From Pseudobutyrivibrio sp. YE44 (GTDB lineage: Bacteria > Bacillota > Clostridia > Lachnospirales > Lachnospiraceae): DNA of 64,000 nt. The stretch covers positions 434,001 to 498,000 of the forward strand of contig NZ_FMXT01000001.1 of assembly GCF_900104335.1 (NCBI RefSeq), given 5' to 3'. Both the position numbers and the translations under genes were made by a program. The notes beneath the pieces are model-generated. The model was not told where the DNA came from. It ran no database searches and saw nothing but the letters and a program-made list of their open reading frames with translations. Within the stretch, counting starts at the first letter, position 1. Every line of letters starts with the position of its first letter. Below are positions 1 to 8,610 of this stretch, piece after piece.

Positions 1-1055
1 ATGATATTGTTGAGTTTTCAGAGGCAGTTATTGCTGAGGCAGAGGCTGTTCTTGCAAAGACTCCTGATATGCTTCCTGTATTAAAGCAGGCAGGTGTTGT
101 TGACTCAGGTGGACAGGGCTTAGTATGTGTCCTTCAGGGTGCTTATGATGCTCTCATTGGTAAGGAAGTTGATTACACAAACTTCACACCAGAGACAGCT
201 GCTAAGGAAGAAACAAAGTGCAAGACTACAATCGAATTCGTTATCGAGTCAGATAAGCCACTTGCTACATACCAGATTAAAGAGATTAAGGCAAAGATCG
301 AAGCTCTTACAGTTGGTACTGTTACTGATCTTAAGATTGGTGATGAAGTTTCAGCTGCTCCTGCAAAGGAAGAGCCAGCTTTCACTGAGCCAGCTAAGGA
401 AATGGGCTTTGTTTCAATCGCTACAGGTGATGGCCTTACATCTATCTTTACTGAGCTTGGTTGTGACTACATGATTCCAGGTGGTCAGACAATGAACCCT
501 AGCACAGACGATATTTTAAGTGCTATCGAACATGTCAACGCAAAGACAGTATTTGTTTTACCAAACAATAAAAATATTATTCTTGCTGCAAACCAGGCAG
601 CTTCTATCTGTAAGGATAAGAAGATTGTTGTTATCCCTACAAAGACAATTCCTCAGGGAATTACAGCTCTTATCACTTTCGATGCTGATGCAAGTGTTGA
701 AGATAACGAAGCAAACATGAATGAGGAAATCAAGAATGTTAAGACTGGCCAGGTAACATACGCAGTTCGTGATACAGTAATCGACGACAAGCAGATTACA
801 AAGAACGACTGGATGGGTATGGCAGACACAGGTTTACTTTCTGTAAATGCTGATATTGATGTTGCTTTCAAGGAAATGATTGACCAGATGGTTACAGAAG
901 ATTCTGCTGTAGTTTCTATTTACTGGGGCGAAGGCAGTGACGAAGACAAGGCTGCAGCTCTTGGTAAAGCCATCGAAGAGAAGTACCCTGATCTTGAGGT
1001 AGAGATTTCTGCTGGTGGTCAGGCAGTTTATGCTTACATTGTTTCAGTGGAGTAA
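1..1055 (+). CDS. fakA: Fatty acid kinase A (DAK2/YloV family), 5'-truncated
   Basis: The reading frame is open from base 3 and has no start inside the window, so this is the C-terminal 350 residues of a protein usually about 550 long. The visible start holds the end of the DAK2 kinase domain, including the VVDSGGQGLV stretch. A linker with PAKEEPAF-type repeats follows, then the FakA C-terminal domain (IATGDGLTSIF, PGGQTMNPSTDDIL, VLPNNKNIILAANQ). FakA uses ATP to phosphorylate fatty acids held by FakB proteins, feeding phospholipid synthesis. recG follows five bases downstream, the usual order in Firmicutes. The family call is firm; the N-terminal ATP site cannot be checked here. Confidence 0.93.
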   Translation, partial: DIVEFSEAVIAEAEAVLAKTPDMLPVLKQAGVVDSGGQGLVCVLQGAYDALIGKEVDYTNFTPETAAKEETKCKTTIEFVIESDKPLATYQIKEIKAKIEALTVGTVTDLKIGDEVSAAPAKEEPAFTEPAKEMGFVSIATGDGLTSIFTELGCDYMIPGGQTMNPSTDDILSAIEHVNAKTVFVLPNNKNIILAANQAASICKDKKIVVIPTKTIPQGITALITFDADASVEDNEANMNEEIKNVKTGQVTYAVRDTVIDDKQITKNDWMGMADTGLLSVNADIDVAFKEMIDQMVTEDSAVVSIYWGEGSDEDKAAALGKAIEEKYPDLEVEISAGGQAVYAYIVSVE

Positions 1056-1060
1056 TTGTT

Positions 1061-3109
1061 ATGGATTTGTTGTCGCCTATAGACGTTATCAAAGGCGTTG
1101 GAGAAAAGACAACTAAATTATTTAATAAGTTAGGAGTATATACCATAGAGGATATACTCCTTTTTTTTCCGCGCACATATCTTGTTTATCCAAAGCCTTC
1201 TGTTCCAGATAAGGATCTGGTGAATTCTCTTGTTAGTATAGAAGGCAGAATCAAAACTAGCCCAAAAGCTTATCGTTCAAAAAACAGAATGGAAATTTTG
1301 TCAGCTATCGCTTATGTTGACGATATTCCGGTAGATTTGGTCTGGTTTAACTCTAACTATCTTAGAAGTAATTTTGAGCCTGGAAAGGTTTATATTTTCT
1401 ACGGCCGTTTAGTTTTTGATAATGGCAGATACAAAATGTCTCAGCCTGCCATTTTTACACCTGAAAAGTATTTAGAGCTGCAAAAGCAGATTCAGCCTAT
1501 TTATCATTTAACCAAGGGGTTAAGTAATAATCTGGTTTTAAAAAGTGTTAAGGAAGCCTTTGAACATTGTAGAGTTTCTAAGGATAGACTTCCAAAGGAA
1601 ATAGAGGAAAAGAACGGGTTAATGCCATATGACAAAGCTTTATTAACCTATCATTTTCCTGAAACCTTTGAAAGCTTAGTTGCTGCCAGACGTCGTCTTG
1701 CCTATGAAGAAATGTTTTTCTTTATACTTAATTCCAGGTTACAGGAAGATACGGCTGTATCTTTTCCAAATGAATTTAATCTCGAGCATCACACTAAAAC
1801 TGATGAGTTTAAAGAAAGTCTTAAATTTAAGCTTACTGGAGATCAGGAAAAGGTTTTGTCTGATATTATTTCAGATTTAACAGGAGAGTATGTGACTCAA
1901 CGATTGATTCAGGGTGATGTTGGCAGTGGTAAAACCATTGTGGCCTTTCTAGCTATGATTGATGTAGCTTTATCTGGATATCAAGCGGCCATCATGGCTC
2001 CTACAGAGGTTTTAGCCAAGCAGCATTATGAAAGCTTTTTAGCTTGGGTGAAGGAAGCTGGGCTTGATATTCCGGTGGTACTTTTTACAGGCTCCATGAA
2101 GGTTTCTGAAAAGAAAGTAATGCAAAAGCTTGTGGATGAAAATGATGCTTGTCTTATTATTGGAACCCATGCTTTGATTTCAGAAGGTAGAACCTTTGGT
2201 GATTTAGCTTTAGTTATTACAGATGAGCAGCATCGCTTCGGAGTTCAGCAACGAGACAAGCTTTCTTCAAAGGGAAATCATCCACATATTATTGTTATGT
2301 CAGCTACACCTATACCTAGAACACTCGCTATGATTTTGTATGGCAACATGCATGTATCCACTATCAAGGAGTTACCTGCTAATAGACTTCCTATTAAGAC
2401 TTGTGTTATTAAAGAGAGTAAGAGAGCTACAGCTTTTAAATTTGTAGCTGATGAAATTGAAAAGAAGCATCAGGTATATATTATTTGCCCTTTGGTGGAA
2501 GCCTCAGAAACCACCGAAGCTCAGAATGTTACTGATTACAGCAAAAAGCTTAAATCCTATTTTAGGGATAAATATGCTATTGGTGTTCTTCATGGAAAGA
2601 TGAAGCCTGCTGAAAAGAATCAGGTCATGGAGGATTTTGCAAATCACAAGCTTCAAATCCTTGTTTCCACTACCGTTGTAGAGGTTGGTGTAAATGTTCC
2701 TAATGCTACAGTAATGATGATTGAAAATGCCAATCGCTTTGGTCTTGCTGCTTTGCATCAGCTTAGAGGTAGAGTTGGTCGTGGAGATGCCCAAAGCTAT
2801 TGTATTCTTATGAATGCCAGTCAGGATAATAACGAGTCTGAGCGTCTTAATATTATGCTTAAATCAAACGATGGATTTTTTATTGCCAGAGAGGATTTAA
2901 AGCTACGTGGCCCTGGAGATATGTTTGGCGTGAGACAAAGCGGGGAGTTTAGCTTTAAGGTTGCTGATATTTATCAGGATGCTGATGAGTTAGAAATGGC
3001 TTCTGCTGATGTTGATGCTATATTAAAAGAGGACCCTAGTCTAGATAATCATCTAGAACTAAGATCCACTTTAAACTCATTCCTGGCTAACCAGTTTTAC
3101 GTGCTCTAA
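1061..3109 (+). CDS. recG: ATP-dependent DNA helicase RecG
   Basis: A 682-residue full-length RecG, which remodels stalled replication forks and Holliday junctions. An N-terminal wedge/OB region comes first, then a helicase core with Walker A (GDVGSGKT, about residues 285-292), the DEQH box in ITDEQHRFG (about 388), the SATPIPRT motif and GRVGRG. The C terminus carries the family signature around LRGPGDMFGVRQSGE. The ATG sits five bases after fakA, so translation is probably coupled. Two oddities: a terminator-like hairpin with T8 lies about 25-35 codons into the gene, and the 3' end overlaps the opposing rqcH by 33 bases. Confidence 0.97.
   Translation: MDLLSPIDVIKGVGEKTTKLFNKLGVYTIEDILLFFPRTYLVYPKPSVPDKDLVNSLVSIEGRIKTSPKAYRSKNRMEILSAIAYVDDIPVDLVWFNSNYLRSNFEPGKVYIFYGRLVFDNGRYKMSQPAIFTPEKYLELQKQIQPIYHLTKGLSNNLVLKSVKEAFEHCRVSKDRLPKEIEEKNGLMPYDKALLTYHFPETFESLVAARRRLAYEEMFFFILNSRLQEDTAVSFPNEFNLEHHTKTDEFKESLKFKLTGDQEKVLSDIISDLTGEYVTQRLIQGDVGSGKTIVAFLAMIDVALSGYQAAIMAPTEVLAKQHYESFLAWVKEAGLDIPVVLFTGSMKVSEKKVMQKLVDENDACLIIGTHALISEGRTFGDLALVITDEQHRFGVQQRDKLSSKGNHPHIIVMSATPIPRTLAMILYGNMHVSTIKELPANRLPIKTCVIKESKRATAFKFVADEIEKKHQVYIICPLVEASETTEAQNVTDYSKKLKSYFRDKYAIGVLHGKMKPAEKNQVMEDFANHKLQILVSTTVVEVGVNVPNATVMMIENANRFGLAALHQLRGRVGRGDAQSYCILMNASQDNNESERLNIMLKSNDGFFIAREDLKLRGPGDMFGVRQSGEFSFKVADIYQDADELEMASADVDAILKEDPSLDNHLELRSTLNSFLANQFYVL
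1133..1168 (+). terminator. Intrinsic-terminator-like hairpin inside recG
   Basis: A perfect 9-bp inverted repeat (GGAGTATAT at 1133-1141, ATATACTCC at 1152-1160) with a 10-base loop is followed at once by eight T (1161-1168). This is the form of a Rho-independent terminator, but it lies inside the recG reading frame, where CTC CTT TTT TTT CCG encodes the conserved LLFFP stretch. It could end some transcripts early or be a coding coincidence. The stem has only three G-C pairs, so efficiency is uncertain. Confidence 0.45.
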
Positions 3110-4828
3110 GGTTGGTGAAACTACCATAGAATAATTTGTATAATATACTACAAAGCCTGCTACAGCGCTAGCGGGCTTTTTTACGTTTTTCTTTTGGAGA
3201 TAGTCGATTTCAACTTTATCTGTATCTCGGCCAGAAGAATAGTATGCAGCTAGCTCTGCTGCATATTCGTATGAGCTATCAGGAAGCTCTTTGCCATTTG
3301 TTTTTACGATTACATGGCTACCATGAATCTTTTTGGTGTGGAACCACCAATCATTTCCTGTGGCAAACTTGAAGGTAAGCTCATCGTTTTGATAATTGTT
3401 CTTTCCAACATAAATATCGAAGCCATTGTCATCAATAAAGTGAAGTGGCTTGCTTTTCTTAGATTTTTCTTTTTTGTTTCCAGTATGTTTTTTGATGAAG
3501 CCATGGTCTGAAAGCTCTCGTCTGATATCATTTAAATCTGACTCAGATTCAGCTATGTTTAGAGCAGCCTCTATTGATTTTAAAAGCTCAAGCTCCTGGG
3601 CAGATTGTTCAATATAAGTATCAAGAGCTTCTGCTGTACGCTTTAGCTTTGCATATTTATCAAAATATCTTTTGGCATTTTCTGATGCAGAAAAATCTGG
3701 ATCAAGAGGAATGGTTAACTCTTCATTAGTGTAATAATTTAAAACTGTAATAGATTTATCATTTGGCCTTGCCTCATAACCATAAGTGTGAAGAAGCTCG
3801 CCGTAAACCTTGTATTTTTCTTTCTTCTCGGTATCTTTTAGCTGTTTTGTTTGCAAGTCAAGCTTTTTAGAAGCGCGCTCAATATGGTTAGAAATAATCT
3901 TTCTCAAATCAGCTGACTTTTGTCTGATATTTGTATAGGCATTTCGCTTTGAATAGAACTCCACCAAAACCTCAGACATAGTCTCGAAGGTTTTGCATTC
4001 CATATCTTCGTAAATCTTAAGTGGAACAGCAGAGTATTCTACTGGTGCGCCCTTAGAAGCATCGATATAAATACAGTATTGATGATTGTCATTTTTTGAA
4101 GCCTCGAGCATAGAATTAAAAATTTGCCAAAGTGTGTCCTTTTGCTTCTCTGAAAGTGAAGCACAGCTGGCATCTGAGTCAAGGCTTGCGCTATAGCAAA
4201 TATTATTAACAATGACTGGACTAAAGCCTACAAAGCTTGATATCATTGCTTTAAATATAGATTCGCTTCGTTTTAATACCTTGTTTAAGAAAAACTCCAG
4301 GTCGCAGGTGAAAGGGTCAATTTTACCTTCCTGCGCAGGTATGAAATATGTTCTTCCAGGTAGAACCTCTCGAACCGAACTAACTGATGAAGGGATATGT
4401 TTGATGGAATCTAAAATCATATCTTCCTCATTGCAGAAAATAATATTAGAATGCTTGCCCATTATTTCTACGTAAAGATATTTAAAGGTTATGTCACCCA
4501 TCTCGTTAAGATGTTGGATTTTAAATCGGACAACACGCTCTAAGCCCATTTGAGAAATCTCAATGATTCTGCCGGCCCCAATGTGCTTTCTTAAGAGCAT
4601 GCAAAAACCAGGAGCAACAGCTGGAGCGGTTTTGTTTTCGTTTGTTATATACATAAATGGAAGAGAGGCGTTTGCAGAAATAAGCAAACGTTTATTACCT
4701 TCACTTGTATTGATAGTGAAGAGCAGTTCTTCCTTTTCAGGCTGTGATATTTTATTTATTTTTCCGTTTAATAAGACACGATTAAATTCGTGTACTAAAA
4801 AGCTGATTGTATAGCCGTCAAGTGCCAT
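3077..4828 (-). CDS. rqcH: Rqc2 homologue RqcH (NFACT protein)
   Basis: A 583-residue NFACT-family protein that recruits tRNA-Ala to stalled 50S subunits and adds C-terminal alanine tails in ribosome quality control. The NFACT-N domain starts with ALDGYTISFLVHEF and GKINKISQPEKEELLF. Helix-hairpin-helix and coiled-coil regions fill the middle (about 200-430). The C-terminal NFACT-R domain has the NDWWFHTKKIHGSHV signature. Members have also been called FbpA, a fibronectin-binding protein, but the ribosomal role is better established. It is divergent from yicC with overlapping promoters and convergent with recG. The length is normal. Confidence 0.93.
   Translation of the reverse strand: MALDGYTISFLVHEFNRVLLNGKINKISQPEKEELLFTINTSEGNKRLLISANASLPFMYITNENKTAPAVAPGFCMLLRKHIGAGRIIEISQMGLERVVRFKIQHLNEMGDITFKYLYVEIMGKHSNIIFCNEEDMILDSIKHIPSSVSSVREVLPGRTYFIPAQEGKIDPFTCDLEFFLNKVLKRSESIFKAMISSFVGFSPVIVNNICYSASLDSDASCASLSEKQKDTLWQIFNSMLEASKNDNHQYCIYIDASKGAPVEYSAVPLKIYEDMECKTFETMSEVLVEFYSKRNAYTNIRQKSADLRKIISNHIERASKKLDLQTKQLKDTEKKEKYKVYGELLHTYGYEARPNDKSITVLNYYTNEELTIPLDPDFSASENAKRYFDKYAKLKRTAEALDTYIEQSAQELELLKSIEAALNIAESESDLNDIRRELSDHGFIKKHTGNKKEKSKKSKPLHFIDDNGFDIYVGKNNYQNDELTFKFATGNDWWFHTKKIHGSHVIVKTNGKELPDSSYEYAAELAAYYSSGRDTDKVEIDYLQKKNVKKPASAVAGFVVYYTNYSMVVSPTLEHVKLVSQE
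3152..3182 (+). terminator. Probable recG terminator embedded in rqcH
   Basis: AAAGCCTGCTA (3152-3162) pairs with TAGCGGGCTTT (3169-3179), with one G-T wobble and a six-base loop, and the strand runs on as T (to 3182). It lies about 43 bases past the recG stop, in the right orientation to end recG transcripts. The DNA is also antisense coding sequence for the rqcH C-terminal part (KKPASAVAGF). Confidence 0.7.
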
Positions 4829-4857
4829 AATTAAAGTCTAGTCCTTTCAATCTGTAA

Positions 4858-4886
4858 TTGACTATTATTGTATCTTTAATTATAAT
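4858..4886 (+). promoter_or_regulatory. Sigma-A promoter for the yicC-gmk-rpoZ operon
   Basis: TTGACT (4858-4863) and a perfect TATAAT (4881-4886) are separated by exactly 17 bases. The predicted start near 4893 gives a leader of about 50 bases before the yicC ATG, which has an AAGGAG ribosome binding site. Confidence 0.8.
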
Positions 4887-4895
4887 TAAAAACAA
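4867..4895 (-). promoter_or_regulatory. Candidate sigma-A promoter for rqcH
   Basis: Read on the minus strand, a -35-like TTGTTT (4890-4895) and a -10-like TACAAT (4867-4872) are separated by 17 bases, about 40 bases before the rqcH start. The elements interleave with the stronger yicC promoter on the other strand. Confidence 0.5.
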
Positions 4896-4945
4896 CTATG
4901 TAAATGTGGGTAACTTTGCGAAATACATAGTCGAAGGAGACTAAC

Positions 4946-5824
4946 ATGGTACGAAGCATGACAGGTTACGGCAAGGGAATTGCCGAAAATGAAGACGCTC
5001 GCGTCACTATCGAGATGAAGTCTGTAAATCACAGATATCTCGATTTAAATATTAAACTTCCTAAGAAGCTCAACTTCTTAGAGAGCACAGTTCGTAACAA
5101 AATCAGCGAAAGCATTTTCAGGGGAAAAGTTGATGTTTATATTACTCTAAACGAGCATTCAGATGCCTGCTATCAGGTATCTATTAATGATGCTATTGCC
5201 TTGAAATATTATGAGTCAATATCTGCAATGGCTGAAAAGCTTGGTGTAGACAATGACCTTAAGGCCAGCAGCATTTCACGTCTTCCAGATGTAATCGAAT
5301 TAGAGGAAATGGAAGCAGACGAGGATTCACTTAAGTCCCTTGTTTTAGAAGCCCTTGATAGCTGCATTAAGCAGTTCATTGATTCTAGAATTGCAGAGGG
5401 AAATCGTCTTGAAAAGGATTTAATCTCTAAGATGGACGAGATGCTTCAGCTTGTTGATAAGCTTGAGGCTAGAAGCCCACAGATTATTGAGGAATATCGC
5501 TCAAGACTTTTAGATAAGGTTCATGAGCTTCTTGAGGATAATCGCATTGATGAAAATCGAATCGCGCAGGAAGTTGTTCTTTATGCGGACAAGATTTGCA
5601 TTGATGAAGAGATGGTTCGATTAAAGAGTCACGTAGCTGAGACACGTTCAGTGTTTGACCTTGATAAAGAAGTTGGAAGAAAGCTAGATTTCCTTGCTCA
5701 AGAGCTTAACAGAGAGGCCAATACAATTCTTTCAAAATCAACAGATGTTGAGATAGCCGATATTGGTATCACTCTTAAGACATTAATCGAAAAGGTTAGA
5801 GAACAAATCCAGAATATAGAATAA
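4946..5824 (+). CDS. yicC: YicC/YloC family endoribonuclease
   Basis: A 292-residue protein with the family's N-terminal signature MVRSMTGYGKG, the NHRYLDLNIKLP stretch, and the C-terminal DUF1732 region ending in GITLKTLIEKVREQIQNIE. E. coli YicC is described as an endoribonuclease. The role in Firmicutes is less clear, although yloC commonly stands before gmk and rpoZ, as here. The ribosome binding site GAAGGAG lies 8 bases upstream of the ATG. It is the first gene after a strong divergent promoter and probably heads an operon running at least to rimO/pgsA. Confidence 0.92.
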   Translation: MVRSMTGYGKGIAENEDARVTIEMKSVNHRYLDLNIKLPKKLNFLESTVRNKISESIFRGKVDVYITLNEHSDACYQVSINDAIALKYYESISAMAEKLGVDNDLKASSISRLPDVIELEEMEADEDSLKSLVLEALDSCIKQFIDSRIAEGNRLEKDLISKMDEMLQLVDKLEARSPQIIEEYRSRLLDKVHELLEDNRIDENRIAQEVVLYADKICIDEEMVRLKSHVAETRSVFDLDKEVGRKLDFLAQELNREANTILSKSTDVEIADIGITLKTLIEKVREQIQNIE

Positions 5825-5847
5825 TTCCCTTAAGGAGGAATCGGAGT

Positions 5848-6486
5848 ATGATGCATGATAAAGGGCTTGTAATAGTTCTTTCTGGTTTTTCAGGAGCTGG
5901 CAAGGGCACTATTATGAAGCATTTGCTTGAAGCACATCCAAATGATTATAATCTTTCAATATCTGCCACCACCAGAGATATGAGAGCTGGTGAAAAGGAT
6001 GGTAGAGAATATTTCTTCAAGACTCATGAAGAGTTTGAACAAATGATAGCAAACAATGAGCTTTTAGAGTATGCCACTTTCAATGGTAATTCTTACGGAA
6101 CACCAAAGGCATATGTAGAGCAGCTCATTGAACGCAAGAAGGATGTTATCCTTGAAATTGAAATTCAGGGAGCCCTTCAGGTTAAGGAAATGTATCCAGA
6201 CGCATTGTTATTATTTACAATGCCACCATCTGCCAAGGAATTAGAAAATCGTCTTGTAGGCAGAGGTACAGAAACCCCAGAGGTTATTTCTCAGCGTCTT
6301 GCAATTTCTTGTAAGGAATCTGAGTATATGGACAAGTATGATTACCTGATAGTAAATGATTCTCTAGAGAGAGCTGTAGATCAGGTTCATAATATAATTC
6401 AGGCTGAGCATTTCAAGGTTACTAGAAATACAACAGCCATCAGTGAAATGAAAAGTCAATTAAAGATGTTTGAAAGGAGTAATTAA
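5848..6486 (+). CDS. gmk: Guanylate kinase
   Basis: A 212-residue enzyme that phosphorylates GMP to GDP with ATP. The P-loop is GFSGAGKGT (residues 13-21), followed by the GMP-binding stretch SATTRDMRAGEKDGREYFF. The IEIQGALQVKEMYPDAL and RLVGRGTE segments of the nucleotide-binding core are present. Two in-frame ATG codons lie next to each other (5848 and 5851); AAGGAGG at 5832-5838 serves either. A tail of about 15 residues extends past the usual end. It sits between yicC and rpoZ as in many Firmicutes. Confidence 0.97.
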   Translation: MMHDKGLVIVLSGFSGAGKGTIMKHLLEAHPNDYNLSISATTRDMRAGEKDGREYFFKTHEEFEQMIANNELLEYATFNGNSYGTPKAYVEQLIERKKDVILEIEIQGALQVKEMYPDALLLFTMPPSAKELENRLVGRGTETPEVISQRLAISCKESEYMDKYDYLIVNDSLERAVDQVHNIIQAEHFKVTRNTTAISEMKSQLKMFERSN

Positions 6487-6488
6487 TT

Positions 6489-6731
6489 ATGATACATCCA
6501 TCTTATGTAGAACTTATGGAAAAGGTAAACGAAAACGTAGAGGTTGGTGAGGAGCCAGTAGTTAACTCACGTTATACTATCGTAGCTGCAACAGCTAAGC
6601 GTGCACGTCAGATTATCGATGGTGCAGATCCACTTATCAGATACAACAAAAATGACAAGCCATTATCTATCGCAGTTAATGAGCTTAACGATGGTGCTAT
6701 TAAAATCTTAAACGAGGAAGTAAACAACTAA
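6489..6731 (+). CDS. rpoZ: RNA polymerase omega subunit
   Basis: An 80-residue omega subunit that helps assemble and stabilise the beta' subunit of RNA polymerase. It starts MIHPSYVELMEKV and carries the family's central segment SRYTIVAATAKRARQIIDG, with conserved Arg/Ala positions around residues 28-42. GAAAGGAG at the end of gmk is its ribosome binding site, and only two bases separate the genes. The call relies on the motif and the invariable place after gmk. Confidence 0.95.
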   Translation: MIHPSYVELMEKVNENVEVGEEPVVNSRYTIVAATAKRARQIIDGADPLIRYNKNDKPLSIAVNELNDGAIKILNEEVNN

Positions 6732-6736
6732 TTTAT

Positions 6737-8065
6737 ATGAAAGTTTTATTTGTTTCTTTAGGATGCGATAAAAACCTGGTAGATTCCGAGCATATGCTTG
6801 GTGATTTGATGGAGCAGGGCTTTACAATTTGCGATGATGAAGCTGAGGCAGATATTATCGTTGTAAACACATGCTCTTTCATAGCTGATGCCATGGAGGA
6901 AAGCATCCAAAGCATCATTGACCTTGGTCAGTACAAGGAAAAGGGCAATCTTAAAGGTCTTATTGTTACAGGTTGCCTTGCTCAAAGATTTACTGACGAA
7001 ATACTTGCAGATCTTCCTGAGGTTGATGCCATCATCGGTACCAACTCTTATGATGAGCTGATAAATGCCATTAATAAGGTGCTTGAAAAGCATGATGGAA
7101 AACCAATCTATAAAAAGCCTCTTACAGGTCTTCCAAAGGATGGTAAAAGAGTGCTTACCACTGGTGGTCATTATGCATATCTTAAAATTGCAGAAGGCTG
7201 TAACAAGCGTTGCACCTATTGCATAATTCCGTACCTTAGAGGTGACTATCGCTCAGTTCCAATGGAGCAGCTTTTAGCAGAAGCTAAGCAGCTTGTTGCT
7301 GACGGCGTAAAGGAACTTATACTTGTAGCTCAGGAAACTACAGTTTATGGCACTGATATCTATGGTAAAAAAGCCTTGCCAGAGCTTTTAAATAAGCTTT
7401 GTGAAATTGATGATTTAAAATGGATTAGAATTTTATATGCTTATCCAGAAGAAATCACAGACGAGCTAATTGAGTGTATGGCATCTCAACCAAAGATATG
7501 TCATTATATTGATATGCCAATTCAGCATTGTAATGATGATATTCTCAAGAAAATGGGTCGAAAGACTAACAAGCAGGATATCATGAATATTGCTGATAGA
7601 CTTAGAAAAGCAATGCCTGATATTTCTCTTCGTACCACACTTATTTGTGGTTTCCCTGGAGAGACAGAAGAAATTCATCAGGAGCTTCTTCAGTTTATTA
7701 AAGACATGAGGTTTGATAGACTTGGAGCCTTTACATATTCTCAGGAGGATGGCACAGTTGCAGCCACTTGGGATAATCAGGTTGAGGAAGAATTAAAGCA
7801 AAAGTGGCAGGAAGAAGTTATGCTCTGCCAGAAAGATATTTCTTTATCAAATAATGAAAACTATGTTGGAAGAACTATTCCTGTATTTATTGAAGGAAAG
7901 CTTCCAGAGGATGGTGTGTTTATTGGTCGTACATACAGAGATACACCTTCTGTAGATGGTTTTATTTTTGTTAATAGTGACACCGAACTTGTTAGCGGCC
8001 AGTTTGTTGAGGTGACTGTTACAAGTTTTGATGAATATGATTTGATAGGAGATGTAGCGTTATGA
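6737..8065 (+). CDS. rimO: Ribosomal protein S12 methylthiotransferase RimO
   Basis: A 442-residue radical-SAM methylthiotransferase that thiomethylates a conserved aspartate of ribosomal protein S12. The N-terminal UPF0004 domain has the three extra-cluster cysteines C10, C46 and C80. The radical SAM cluster is C155-x3-C159-x2-C162 (CNKRCTYC). A C-terminal TRAM domain runs from about residue 375. The SLGCDKNLVDSE opening and QHCNDDILKKMGR segment favour RimO over MiaB. It starts five bases after rpoZ and overlaps pgsA by four bases (ATGA). Confidence 0.95.
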   Translation: MKVLFVSLGCDKNLVDSEHMLGDLMEQGFTICDDEAEADIIVVNTCSFIADAMEESIQSIIDLGQYKEKGNLKGLIVTGCLAQRFTDEILADLPEVDAIIGTNSYDELINAINKVLEKHDGKPIYKKPLTGLPKDGKRVLTTGGHYAYLKIAEGCNKRCTYCIIPYLRGDYRSVPMEQLLAEAKQLVADGVKELILVAQETTVYGTDIYGKKALPELLNKLCEIDDLKWIRILYAYPEEITDELIECMASQPKICHYIDMPIQHCNDDILKKMGRKTNKQDIMNIADRLRKAMPDISLRTTLICGFPGETEEIHQELLQFIKDMRFDRLGAFTYSQEDGTVAATWDNQVEEELKQKWQEEVMLCQKDISLSNNENYVGRTIPVFIEGKLPEDGVFIGRTYRDTPSVDGFIFVNSDTELVSGQFVEVTVTSFDEYDLIGDVAL

Positions 8066-8610
8066 ATATGAATTTACCAAACAAATTGACACTATTAAGA
8101 GTATTTATGATTCCATTCTTTGTGTTCTTCTTGCTTATCAAGCCAGAGGTTACAGCACTTAGAATCATCGCTGACCTTATCTTTATCGCAGCATCACTTA
8201 CAGATTTGGCCGACGGAAAAATCGCTAGAAAGTACAATCTAGTTACAAACTTTGGAAAGTTTATGGATCCACTTGCAGATAAGCTTTTAGTTTGTTCTGC
8301 AATGATTTGTCTTATTTCTACAAAGCAGCTTTTTGCATGGTATGTAATTATCGTTATTGCAAGAGAGTTCATTATTTCAGGTTTCAGACTTATTGCTGCT
8401 GAAAACGGACTTGTTATCGCTGCCAATATTTTTGGAAAGATTAAGACAACAACACAGATGATTATGATTGTTATTCTTGTAGCAAACCTTCAGTTTGGAT
8501 GGCTTCAGGTTCTTGGAGAAATCTTTAAGTGGGTTGCATTTGTAATGACAATTCTTTCACTTGTAATTTATATTTATCAGAATGTTGATGTTCTTAAGGA
8601 GCAGAAATAA
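8062..8610 (+). CDS. pgsA: CDP-diacylglycerol--glycerol-3-phosphate 3-phosphatidyltransferase
   Basis: A 182-residue integral membrane enzyme that makes phosphatidylglycerophosphate, the first committed step to phosphatidylglycerol and cardiolipin. The CDP-alcohol phosphotransferase motif is complete: D48-x2-D51-G52-x2-A55-R56-x8-G65-x3-D69-x3-D73. It opens with MNLPNKLTLLRVFMIPFF, typical of PgsA, and has about four to six hydrophobic segments. It is translationally coupled on both sides: ATGA overlap with rimO and a one-base TAATG overlap with the next gene. Confidence 0.96.
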   Translation: MNMNLPNKLTLLRVFMIPFFVFFLLIKPEVTALRIIADLIFIAASLTDLADGKIARKYNLVTNFGKFMDPLADKLLVCSAMICLISTKQLFAWYVIIVIAREFIISGFRLIAAENGLVIAANIFGKIKTTTQMIMIVILVANLQFGWLQVLGEIFKWVAFVMTILSLVIYIYQNVDVLKEQK

